Shown here in pieces: positions 57,164-64,000 of a stretch of DNA of 64,000 bases. A program made the translations under genes and the position numbers. The stretch's first letter is position 1. Each line of letters starts with the position of its first letter. The DNA is from Clostridia bacterium (lineage in GTDB: Bacteria > Bacillota > Clostridia > Oscillospirales > CAG-272), in assembly GCA_017387685.1 (NCBI GenBank), contig JAFOEU010000058.1, positions 1 through 64,000 on the forward strand, in the 5' to 3' direction. The notes under the pieces are model-generated. The model did no database searches and was not told the DNA's origin. It saw nothing but the letters and a program-made list of their open reading frames with translations.

Positions 57164-58267
57164 ATGAATAAGCAGGAAAGAATAAGGTTGATTATCGGTG
57201 TTCTCGTGATGGCGGCGGTATTCTTCGCCGTCGCGGCGATCGGATGGACTCAGAATGAGTTCGTTATAAATTATTTTTACGGCTTCGACGGAAAATGCGA
57301 TACCGTCATTGTCAAAAAGGGATATCAGAAAAATCCGCTCGAGCCGGGGCGCTACGGTTACGTTTTCGACGGGTGGTATTATCTCGATAAGGAGGGCAAC
57401 GAGATCCTTTTCGACTTCGAGGTCGAGCGCGTGACGAGAAATCTCGATCTGACCGCGCATTGGAAGCCCTTTGAGACCGAATTTATTTTCGATCCCGTCG
57501 GAGGCGATTGCGACGTTGAATCAATGCTCGTTCCTTACGGAAGTGAATTCGTTCTGCCTGCACCCACGAAAAAGGGATATTATTTTGTCGGTTGGGGTGG
57601 TGACAAGGGAGTTTCGTGGCCGATGGAAGGGTATTGGGATGATCCGCTAGTTGCCGTGCACTTAAAGGCTTGCTGGAGCAAATTCAAGCCGGGAACGGTG
57701 TACGTTCTCGGTGAATATGAGCAGACTAAGCTATATGACAAGGACGTTTTTCTCGGCTGGCAGAAGCAGCCGATCGAGTGGATACCCGTTGACAAGATCG
57801 ACGGAAAATATCTGCTCATCGCGAGGGATGCCTTGGATTATATGCGGTTTGACTCGGAAAATAAATCCGTCACTTGGGCTGAGTGCAACCTCCGCGAATG
57901 GCTTAACGGAGAGTTCTATAACACCGCCTTTACCGAGGAAGAAAGGGCGGCGATATGCGATTTTACCGACCCCGAGCTTGGCACTACCGATAAGGTCTTT
58001 CTGCTCTCGCTCGATGAGTCGAAATTGATATTCGGACTTGACAGATACGTCGACGGCACAGATTACGCTAAATCAAAGGGGCTTGAGGATATCAGAAACA
58101 GCCTTGAAATTACGACACGCTTTGATGAGCATTATATCTTCTATCCGTGGTATACCAGAACTTTACTGGACGGGCTTGTTTTTACTGCACACGGCGGAGG
58201 CGGAAACAGCTACGCGGGAATCCGCCCGGCGATCTTGATAGATCCTTCAAAGTTGTCGGGTAGATAA
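57164..58267 (+). CDS. Surface protein with InlB B-repeats and DUF6273 domain
   Basis: A 367-residue protein, start MNKQERIRLIIGVL after AAGGAG. N-terminal TM or signal anchor at about 8-30, then two InlB B (Listeria-Bacteroides) repeats: YVFDGWYYLDKEGN...LTAHW and GYYFVGWGGD...LKACW. The C-terminal about 190 residues match DUF6273 (KQPIEWIPVDKIDGKYLLIA, ECNLREWLNGEFYNTAFTEE, ending with YAGIRPAILID). Such proteins are displayed on the outside of gut Firmicutes; the role of the DUF is unknown. Stands alone with promoter and terminator. Confidence 0.87.
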   Translation: MNKQERIRLIIGVLVMAAVFFAVAAIGWTQNEFVINYFYGFDGKCDTVIVKKGYQKNPLEPGRYGYVFDGWYYLDKEGNEILFDFEVERVTRNLDLTAHWKPFETEFIFDPVGGDCDVESMLVPYGSEFVLPAPTKKGYYFVGWGGDKGVSWPMEGYWDDPLVAVHLKACWSKFKPGTVYVLGEYEQTKLYDKDVFLGWQKQPIEWIPVDKIDGKYLLIARDALDYMRFDSENKSVTWAECNLREWLNGEFYNTAFTEEERAAICDFTDPELGTTDKVFLLSLDESKLIFGLDRYVDGTDYAKSKGLEDIRNSLEITTRFDEHYIFYPWYTRTLLDGLVFTAHGGGGNSYAGIRPAILIDPSKLSGR

Positions 58268-58270
58268 AAG

Positions 58271-58300
58271 AAAAGAACCGAGCTGAAACTCGGTTCTTTT
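58271..58300. terminator. Bidirectional terminator
   Basis: AAAAGAACCGAG...CTCGGTTCTTTT, between convergent genes. Confidence 0.9.
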
Positions 58301-58304
58301 CAAT

Positions 58305-59147
58305 TTAAGCGTTGGTTGCCTCGGTGAATTCCTTGAGGGCGATATCCTGAAGAGAGCGGAGAAGCGCGGGGGCTTTGCCGCCGACGGGTTTGCCGTCGAT
58401 CTCCTCGGCGGCGAGGCAGAAGCAGCTGACGGAGGACGTCATTACCTCGTCGGCTTCCATCATTTCCTCAAGCGTGAAGGCTTCCTCGCGCACGGGAATT
58501 CCGAGGATTCCGCAGTAGCGGATGAGATTTGCGCGCGCGATGCCGGGGAGGATGAGATTATCGGTCGGCGCGGTGCGGAAAACGCCGTCCTTGATGATGT
58601 GCACGTTTGAATGCGCGCATTCGGTGACTCTGCCGTCGCGGTGTAAAACAGCCTCATGTGCGCCCGCAAGCTCGGCTTTCTGCGCCGCCATAACAGAGGG
58701 GATAAGGTTGAGAGTCTTTATATCGCAGTGGAGAAAACGCGTGTCGGGCTCGGTGATGAGCTTGATCTTCTTATATACGTCCTTGGTTTTTGCGGGACGG
58801 AGCATTACCCAGACGTTGCCGCGGCACATCTCGCCCCAAACGTGCGAGCGTGTACCCGTTCCGCGCGTTACCTGAAAATAAACGAACTGCTCGCCGTCAT
58901 CGACCTGCGTGACGAGTCGGCTGATGAGAGCGCAAAGCTCCTCCTGCGTGTGAGGAATGCCGATGCCGAGCTTGTCGGCGCTTCTGTAAAGTCGCGCAAC
59001 GTGCTCCTTGAGCTGCCAGACAATATGGTTGCGCGAATAAGTCGCATCGTAAACGCCGTCGCCGAAATAGCAAGCGCGGTCGAGCATAGGTACTCTCATA
59101 TCTTCAATCAGCGAAATTTTGCCGTTGTAATAAGCCAGGTTCTTCAT
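58305..59147 (-). CDS. dat: D-amino acid aminotransferase (class IV)
   Basis: A 280-residue class IV aminotransferase: AYYNGKISL, DRACYFGDGVYDATY, catalytic Lys144 in CDIKTLNLIPSVMA, TECAHSNVHIIKDG, and LPGIARANLI. The start region and CDIK-LNL form point to D-alanine aminotransferase more than to branched-chain aminotransferase. It supplies D-Ala/D-Glu for peptidoglycan or recycles D-amino acids. It has its own promoter and is convergent with the DUF6273 gene. Confidence 0.87.
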   Translation of the reverse strand: MKNLAYYNGKISLIEDMRVPMLDRACYFGDGVYDATYSRNHIVWQLKEHVARLYRSADKLGIGIPHTQEELCALISRLVTQVDDGEQFVYFQVTRGTGTRSHVWGEMCRGNVWVMLRPAKTKDVYKKIKLITEPDTRFLHCDIKTLNLIPSVMAAQKAELAGAHEAVLHRDGRVTECAHSNVHIIKDGVFRTAPTDNLILPGIARANLIRYCGILGIPVREEAFTLEEMMEADEVMTSSVSCFCLAAEEIDGKPVGGKAPALLRSLQDIALKEFTEATNA

Positions 59148-59188
59148 AATTGCCTCCGATTTATGTAAGGGGATAATTTTCTATATTA

Positions 59189-59217
59189 AGTATAGCACTT
59201 TTATAAGAAAAAGTCAA
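59189..59217 (-). promoter_or_regulatory. Promoter of dat
   Basis: Minus strand TTGACT, 17-base spacer, TATACT. Confidence 0.8.
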
Positions 59218-59275
59218 GATTGAAACTCAAAATGCATCACGGTTTTGTTCAACCCTACAAAAATGCGATCCCCCA

Positions 59276-59304
59276 TTGACAAACGGGGGATTTTATTATA
59301 TAAT
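59276..59304 (+). promoter_or_regulatory. Consensus promoter of the transketolase operon
   Basis: TTGACA, 17-base spacer, TATAAT. Confidence 0.9.
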
Positions 59305-59340
59305 ATAATGGAATAAAAATTTACTCTTATGGAGGAAAAA

Positions 59341-60168
59341 ATGGATAACGCAAAGCTTCAGATGCTCAAAGAAACTGCCAGAGAGATCCGTCTCGGCATT
59401 CTTGAAGGCGTACACGCAGCAGCATCGGGCCATCCCGGAGGATCGCTCTCGATCGCTGACATTATGACCTATCTCTATTTCTCGGAGATGAACGTAAATC
59501 CCGCTGATCCCAAGAACCCCGACCGCGACAGACTCGTTCTCTCGAAGGGTCACACCGCTCCCGCACTTTATGCAGCTCTCGCAGAGAAGGGCTTCTTCTC
59601 CAAGGACGAGCTTAAGAACCTCCGCCAGGTTGGTTCCTTCCTTCAGGGTCACCCCGATATGAAGGGCACTCCCGGTGTTGATATGACCACCGGTTCCCTC
59701 GGCCTCGGCGTTTCCGCCGCTTGCGGAATGGCTCTCGCCGCTAAGATCGACGGCAAGGACTACCGTACATACGCTATCCTCGGCGATGGCGAATCCCAGG
59801 AGGGTCAGGTTTGGGAGGCAGCTATGTTTGCCGCTCACTATAAGCTTGACAACCTCTGCTTCATTCTCGACCTCAACGGTCTTCAGATCGACGGTAAGAT
59901 CACCGAGGTTATGAATCCCATGCCCCACGATAAGAAGTTCGAGGGCTTCGGCTTCAACGTAATTATTGCCGACGCTCACGATTTCGAGTCCATTGAGGCG
60001 GCATTTGCAAACGCTCGCGCTTGCAAGGGCAAGCCTTCCGTCATCATCGCAAATTCCGTAAAGGGCAAGGGCGTTTCCTTTATGGAAGATCAGGCAAGCT
60101 GGCACGGCTCCGCTCCCAATGACGAGCAGTACGCGCAGGCAGTTGCCGAGATCAAGGCAAGCCTTTGA
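59341..60168 (+). CDS. tktA: Transketolase, N-terminal subunit
   Basis: A 275-residue protein carrying the thiamine diphosphate domain: HAAASGHPGGSLSIADI, DRLVLSKGHTAPALYA, GSLGLGVSAACG, and the ThDP/Mg motif GDGESQEGQVWEA...LDLNGLQ. It needs the C-terminal subunit encoded 16 bases downstream to form the active enzyme of the non-oxidative pentose phosphate pathway. I use the ATG at 59341, which follows GGAGG; an ATG four codons earlier overlaps that site. Codons are strongly biased to C-ending forms (CTC, ATC, AAC, CGC), as in highly expressed genes. Confidence 0.95.
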   Translation: MDNAKLQMLKETAREIRLGILEGVHAAASGHPGGSLSIADIMTYLYFSEMNVNPADPKNPDRDRLVLSKGHTAPALYAALAEKGFFSKDELKNLRQVGSFLQGHPDMKGTPGVDMTTGSLGLGVSAACGMALAAKIDGKDYRTYAILGDGESQEGQVWEAAMFAAHYKLDNLCFILDLNGLQIDGKITEVMNPMPHDKKFEGFGFNVIIADAHDFESIEAAFANARACKGKPSVIIANSVKGKGVSFMEDQASWHGSAPNDEQYAQAVAEIKASL

Positions 60169-60184
60169 TTAGGAGGTAGTTAAA

Positions 60185-61126
60185 ATGGCACAGAAGATAG
60201 CAACAAGAGAATCCTACGGTAACGCGCTTGCGGCACTCGGTGAGAAGTATGATTTCGTCGTTCTCGACGCTGACCTTGCGGCGGCAACCAAGACCGGTAT
60301 TTTCAAGAAGAAGTTCCCCGAAAGATTTTTCGACTGCGGTATCGCAGAGGGCAATATGATGACCGTTGCGGCAGGTATCGCGACCACCGGCAAGCCCGTT
60401 TTCGCATCCACCTTCGCAATGTTTGCGGCAGGCCGTGCATTCGAGCAGGTTCGTAACTCGATCGCATACCCCCACCTCAACGTAAAGATCGGCGCAACTC
60501 ACGCGGGTATCACCGTTGGTGAGGACGGCGCGACCCACCAGTGCCTTGAGGACCTCGGCGTTATGAGAACCATTCCCGGAATGGTAGTTCTCAACCCCGC
60601 CGATGACGTAGAGGCTCGCGCTTGCGTTGAGTGGGCACTTAACTACGTTGGTCCCGTTTACATCCGCTTCGGCAGACTTGCTGTTCCGGTAGTATTCGAC
60701 GAGGCTGATTATAAGTTTGAGTTCGGCAAGAACCTCACCGTCCGTGAGGGTACCGACGTTACCATTATGGCAACCGGTACTATGCTCTATATGGCAATCG
60801 AGGCGGCTGAGAAGCTCGCAGAGGAAGGCATTTCCGCGAGAGTTACCAATGTTCACACCATCAAGCCTATCGATAAGGAAGACATCATCGAGGCGGCAAA
60901 GACCACCGGTTGCATCGTTACTGCAGAGGAGCATAACATCCTCGGCGGTCTCGGCTCGGCTGTTGCAGAGGTCGTTTGCGAGTGTTGCCCCGTTCCTGTT
61001 CTCCGCGTAGGCGTTGAGGATAAGTTCGGTAAGTCCGGCAAAGTCCCCGCACTTCTCGAAGCTTACGGTCTCACCACCGAGAATATCGTTGCAAAGGCGA
61101 AAGCCGCTATCGCAGCAAAGAAATAA
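60185..61126 (+). CDS. tktB: Transketolase, C-terminal subunit
   Basis: A 313-residue protein with the pyrimidine-binding and C-terminal domains: RESYGNALAALGEKYDFVVL, FFDCGIAEGNMMTVAAGIA, THAGITVGEDGATHQCLED, and a TPP-type C-terminal domain (VTAEEHNILGGLGSAVAEV). Pair of the preceding subunit; split transketolases are usual in Clostridia. GGAGG site 8 bases ahead. Same strong codon bias. Ends at a hairpin terminator. Confidence 0.95.
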   Translation: MAQKIATRESYGNALAALGEKYDFVVLDADLAAATKTGIFKKKFPERFFDCGIAEGNMMTVAAGIATTGKPVFASTFAMFAAGRAFEQVRNSIAYPHLNVKIGATHAGITVGEDGATHQCLEDLGVMRTIPGMVVLNPADDVEARACVEWALNYVGPVYIRFGRLAVPVVFDEADYKFEFGKNLTVREGTDVTIMATGTMLYMAIEAAEKLAEEGISARVTNVHTIKPIDKEDIIEAAKTTGCIVTAEEHNILGGLGSAVAEVVCECCPVPVLRVGVEDKFGKSGKVPALLEAYGLTTENIVAKAKAAIAAKK

Positions 61127-61129
61127 TGT

Positions 61130-61160
61130 AAAAACGGCAAGCTTCGGCTTGCCGTTTTTT
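61130..61160 (+). terminator. Terminator after transketolase
   Basis: AAAACGGCAAGC-TTCG-GCTTGCCGTTTTTT. Confidence 0.9.
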
Positions 61161-61355
61161 AGTGGTCAGTGATCAGTGGTCAGAAAGCTGCGGGAAGTTT
61201 TGATCGAACTTTTTCAAAAGTTCGCGGATTCTTAAGGCAGAGCCTTAAGTCGAGCTCCACAGAGCTCGAAATTCCCCTGCGCTTCCAACGGGCGGCGCCC
61301 CGCCGACCGTTTGGAAGGAGTAAAATCGCCCCTCGCGGGCGATTTTTGCTCCTTC
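61161..61355. repeat. Heptamer run plus four-hairpin structured repeat, copy 4 (reverse)
   Basis: AGTGGTC-AGTGATC-AGTGGTC-AGAAAGC heptamers (61161-61186) precede the element. In reverse order: CGAACTTTT-TC-AAAAGTTCG (61205-61224), CTTAAGGC-AGA-GCCTTAAG (61231-61249), TCGAGCTC-CACA-GAGCTCGA (61250-61269), AACGGGCGGC-GCCCC-GCCGACCGTT (61287-61311) and AAAATCGCCC-CTCGC-GGGCGATTTT within GGAAGGAG/CTCCTTC (61313-61355). Most of the 299-bp gap to the ZIP gene is this element. Confidence 0.88.
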
Positions 61356-61425
61356 ACCTTTTTATTTTTTTAAACCATACACAACCTATATCGACAAAAA
61401 ATATAATGGATATAGGAGGTGTAAA

Positions 61426-62229
61426 ATGGATAACGTAGTAATATTGGCACTGCTTGCGACGCTCGGAACGTGGTTGGTTACGGCGCTCGGCGCGGCGACG
61501 GTGGTGTTTTTCAGAACGCCGAATCAAAAGGTGATGAATCTGTCGCTCGGATTTGCATCGGGAGTGATGATCGCGGCGAGCTTCTGGTCTCTTCTGCAAC
61601 CCGCAATAGAAAGAGCGGAGGAAAGCCTCGCCGTTCCCGCATACTTAGTCGTGACGGCGGGATTTTTGTTCGGTGCGCTGTTTATGTGGGGGAGCGATAA
61701 GATCGTTTTGCTGACACAGCGGGACGTGGATAATATACAGGGAACGCCTCATCGGCGATTCCGCAGAATAATGATGCTGATCTTGTCGATCACACTTCAT
61801 AATATCCCCGAGGGACTCGCGGTCGGAGTGGCGTTCGGCGTGCTTAAAAACGGCGAGTGGAGTACCGAAACCCTGATGGGAGCGATCACAATTGCGATCG
61901 GCATCGGATTGCAGAATTTTCCCGAAGGCGCGGCGGTGTCGCTGCCGCTGAGACGGGAAGGTGTTTCTGCTAAAAAATGCTTTCTCTACGGTCAGGCGTC
62001 GGGAATGGTCGAACCGATCGCAGGTGTCCTCGGCGCACTTTTGGTGGTTTACGTCGAGGCAATATTGCCCTACGCCCTCGCATTCGCCGCGGGAGCAATG
62101 ATATTGGTCGCGGTGCACGAGCTGATCCCCGAATGCCAGAAAAATCAGGAAACGCAACCTTATTTCGCAACGATGGGGATAGTGATTGGCTTTGCCACGA
62201 TGATGCTGCTCGACGTAATGCTCGGCTAA
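61426..62229 (+). CDS. ZIP-family metal transporter
   Basis: A 267-residue membrane protein with about eight TM helices. Metal-binding motifs of ZIP transporters are clear: LHNIPEGLAVG in TM4, LQNFPEGAAVS in TM5, and a His in the intervening and later segment (AVHELIPE). The GufA/ZupT group imports zinc, iron or manganese. AGGAGG precedes the ATG. A TATAAT is at 61402-61407 without a good -35. Single gene. Confidence 0.93.
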   Translation: MDNVVILALLATLGTWLVTALGAATVVFFRTPNQKVMNLSLGFASGVMIAASFWSLLQPAIERAEESLAVPAYLVVTAGFLFGALFMWGSDKIVLLTQRDVDNIQGTPHRRFRRIMMLILSITLHNIPEGLAVGVAFGVLKNGEWSTETLMGAITIAIGIGLQNFPEGAAVSLPLRREGVSAKKCFLYGQASGMVEPIAGVLGALLVVYVEAILPYALAFAAGAMILVAVHELIPECQKNQETQPYFATMGIVIGFATMMLLDVMLG

Positions 62230-62306
62230 AAAAGCGGAACACTCTGTTATTTTTTTCGATATTTCAGGCGTGAGAGGTGTTTTATAAGAAAATACGCGCA
62301 AAAATA

Positions 62307-62335
62307 TTGACAACCGCCCGAAAAAATGATAAAAT
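62307..62335 (+). promoter_or_regulatory. Promoter of the aminotransferase
   Basis: TTGACA, 17-base spacer, TAAAAT. Confidence 0.85.
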
Positions 62336-62379
62336 ATTTCTTAATTATTTTTTACCCCAAGGCAAAGGAGCAAGAAAAG

Positions 62380-63591
62380 ATGATGATCAACCGCGCACAT
62401 AAAATGGATCATGTTCATTCGGATATCCGTGGGCCTCTTTACGTTGAATCACAGAGAATGATCAAAGAGGGCATTGACGTCCTCAGACTTAATACGGGCA
62501 ACCCCGCGACTTTCGGTTTCGGGCTTCCCGACAGCATCCGCGAGGCTATGCTTGCGGGACTTGACAGCGCCGTTGCGTACTGCGATCCCAAGGGTATGCC
62601 CGAAGCGAGACAGGCGATTTACGAGTACCACCTCGGAAAGGGACTTACGGGCATCTCTCCCGATGATATTTATATCGGAAACGGCGTCAGCGAGCTCGTT
62701 ACGATGGCTCTCAACGTCTTTCTTAACAGCGGCGACGAGCTTCTTATGCCCGCACCGAGCTATTCGCTCTGGAGCAATTCCGCCTATCTTGCGGGCGGTA
62801 AACCCGTTTTCTACCGTTGCGACGAGGAAAATCATTGGTATCCCGATCTTGACGATCTCCGCTCAAAGATTACCTCGCGTACACGCGGTATGGTCATCAT
62901 CAACCCCAATAACCCCACGGGCGCGGTATACCCCCGCGAGGTGCTTGAGGAGATGGTTAAGATCGCGCGGAAGCACGACCTCGTTATCTTCTCGGATGAG
63001 ATCTACGACCGCCTCCTGATGGACGGCGTTGAGCATATTTCCCCCGCGTCGCTCGCTCCCGACCTTTTCACCGTTACCTTCAACGGACTTTCAAAGTCGC
63101 ACGTTATCTGCGGATTCCGTTGCGCGTGGATGATCTTCTCGGGAAGAAAGGACTGGGCGCAGGACTATATGGAGGGCATCTTCCAGCTTGCGGCAATGCG
63201 CCTTTGCTCGACCACTCTGCCCCAGCTTGCCATCCCCGCGGCACTCAAGGATATGGAGAGCACCAAGGCAATGATGCGCCCCGGAGGCAGACTTTACGAA
63301 CAGAGCGAGGCAACGATGCGCGAGCTTGCGAAAATCGAGGGCATCTCCTGCGTTAAGAATCAGGCGGCGTTCTACGTTTTCCCCAAGCTTGATATCAAGA
63401 AGTTCAATATTTCGTCGGATAAGAAGTTTGCCTTCGACCTCTTGCACCAAAAGCACATCCTCATCGTCCCCGGAAGCGGATTCGACTGGACTACTCCCGA
63501 CCACTTCCGAATCGTAATGCTCCCCGACGCCGAGAGAATGGCTCAGGCGATAAGGGATATCGGCGATTTCCTGAAGGATTATAGGCAGTAA
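62380..63591 (+). CDS. alaA: AlaA-like alanine aminotransferase (class I/II)
   Basis: A 403-residue fold-type I aminotransferase, start MMINRAHKMDHVHSD after AAAGGAG. AlaA-type N-terminus (SDIRGPLYVE, LRLNTGNPATFGFG), IGNGVSELVTMAL, NPNNPTGAVYP, SDEIYDRLLMDG and PLP Lys in NGLSKSHVICGFRCAW. This resembles the pyruvate/glutamate aminotransferase AlaA more than AspC. Its stop codon abuts the heptamer repeat of the element at 63593. Confidence 0.9.
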   Translation: MMINRAHKMDHVHSDIRGPLYVESQRMIKEGIDVLRLNTGNPATFGFGLPDSIREAMLAGLDSAVAYCDPKGMPEARQAIYEYHLGKGLTGISPDDIYIGNGVSELVTMALNVFLNSGDELLMPAPSYSLWSNSAYLAGGKPVFYRCDEENHWYPDLDDLRSKITSRTRGMVIINPNNPTGAVYPREVLEEMVKIARKHDLVIFSDEIYDRLLMDGVEHISPASLAPDLFTVTFNGLSKSHVICGFRCAWMIFSGRKDWAQDYMEGIFQLAAMRLCSTTLPQLAIPAALKDMESTKAMMRPGGRLYEQSEATMRELAKIEGISCVKNQAAFYVFPKLDIKKFNISSDKKFAFDLLHQKHILIVPGSGFDWTTPDHFRIVMLPDAERMAQAIRDIGDFLKDYRQ

Positions 63592-63592
63592 T

Positions 63593-63822
63593 AGCGGATA
63601 GTGGTTAGCGGACAGAAAGATGCGACCGAGTGATTTCGTGCGGCACTTCTGAACACCGTTAATTATAAAACCGAATAAAAGAAATCGGATATTTTGAAGC
63701 AATCTTCTCAATATCCGATTTCTTTATTTTTTAAGTTATACGCCCGCACAAAAGATTGCAAACTGCCAAAATAAATTATCACTCGCAACTTTCTGTCCGC
63801 TGTCCGCTAACCGCTGTCCGCT
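63593..63822. repeat. Heptamer-bounded element (E3)
   Basis: Left: AGCGGAT-AGTGGTT-AGCGGAC-AGAAAG (63593-63619). Right, inverted: CTTTCTGTCCGCTGTCCGCT followed by AACCGCTGTCCGCT (63789-63822). Between them are a terminator hairpin and AT-rich sequence without a gene. Same architecture as the element at 30298-30604. Confidence 0.75.
63678..63728 (+). terminator. Terminator within element E3
   Basis: Perfect 16-bp stem AAAGAAATCGGATATT (63678-63693 with 63710-63725) followed by T-rich sequence; it would end the aminotransferase transcript. Confidence 0.85.
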
Positions 63823-63910
63823 TTCCCCCTCGTTCAATGAATCTCTACATATTAAAGAGTACACAAAATAAAAAAGTTAATAATTTTGTCAAAAATATTC
63901 GAAAATGGGT

Positions 63911-63939
63911 TGACAAAAAGGCAAATGGGTGGTAAAATA
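63911..63939 (+). promoter_or_regulatory. Promoter reading out of the window
   Basis: TTGACA (63911-63916), 17-base spacer, TAAAAT (63934-63939). No start codon with a good site is seen before base 64000, so its gene begins beyond the window. 63823-63910 is AT-rich with no feature noticed. Confidence 0.75.
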
Positions 63940-64000
63940 AAGCAACTTCAAAAACCGTTCTATGTCAACCCGCCGCCCGCAATTCATTTTAATCTTTTCA

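Overview
The window looks like part of the chromosome of an uncultured, anaerobic, low-to-mid GC member of the Clostridia (Firmicutes). This rests on clear sigma-A promoters (TTGACA-17-TATAAT), a T-box leader, an SpoIVB-type sporulation protease, Rnf subunits, an SdpR/SdpI pair, a TnpV gene of the clostridial transposon type, and single-membrane lipoproteins. No rRNA, CRISPR array or complete prophage is visible. The exact lineage is inferred, not shown.

Layout. 1-3850 is an AT-rich accessory segment: a truncated two-TM protein, tnpV, a long non-coding stretch with repeats, a ParB-like gene and a small ORF. It ends at the 3' side of a tRNA-Glu/tRNA-Met pair. 4.2-6.5 kb holds rnfC-rnfD only. 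6.6-11.6 kb is a response regulator, ABC transporter, histidine kinase unit. 11.6-14.7 kb has an ABC-F ATPase divergent from a LexA-box promoter that drives a small sigma-like protein. 14.8-15.4 kb is a Phd/Doc toxin-antitoxin pair. 15.5-22.1 kb is an eight-gene MoxR-DUF58-DUF4129-type membrane operon threaded with structured repeats. 22.2-26.0 kb has a ferritin-like protein, a membrane-anchored LRR protein and sdpRI. 26.1-30.2 kb is a MarR-controlled heterodimeric ABC exporter; a second one lies at 47.5-51.6 kb. 30.6-35.0 kb holds a HAD phosphatase, an unknown protein and an ECF sigma operon. 35.3-37.4 kb is a T-box controlled phenylacetate-CoA ligase and ACT operon. 37.4-43.3 kb contains carbohydrate-type genes (DUF4838 lipoprotein, HpcH aldolase, sialidase-like protein, PHP and metallophosphoesterase). 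43.9-47.3 kb has an XRE regulator, an M14 peptidase and SpoIVB. 51.6-58.3 kb has an unknown protein, a repeat lipoprotein, CysK, a TetR/acyl-CoA ligase unit and an InlB-repeat/DUF6273 protein. 58.3-63.6 kb is metabolism: D-amino acid transaminase, split transketolase, ZIP transporter and an AlaA-like aminotransferase.

The most distinctive content is non-coding. Three kinds of structured repeat recur between genes: (1) a 158-bp element built of four successive hairpins whose stem sequences change between copies while pairing is largely kept (16.7, 20.9 and 61.2 kb, with a fragment at 22.7 kb); (2) arrays of 13-16 nt hairpins separated by ATGATG or RTGATAA spacers (19.6 and 43.3 kb); (3) elements bounded by degenerate heptamer repeats (30.3, 54.5, 61.2 and 63.6 kb). 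Several of them abut or supply the stop codon of the preceding gene.

All function calls are made by eye from motifs and gene context; no database search was run. Start codons were usually chosen by the position of a GGAGG-like ribosome binding site.
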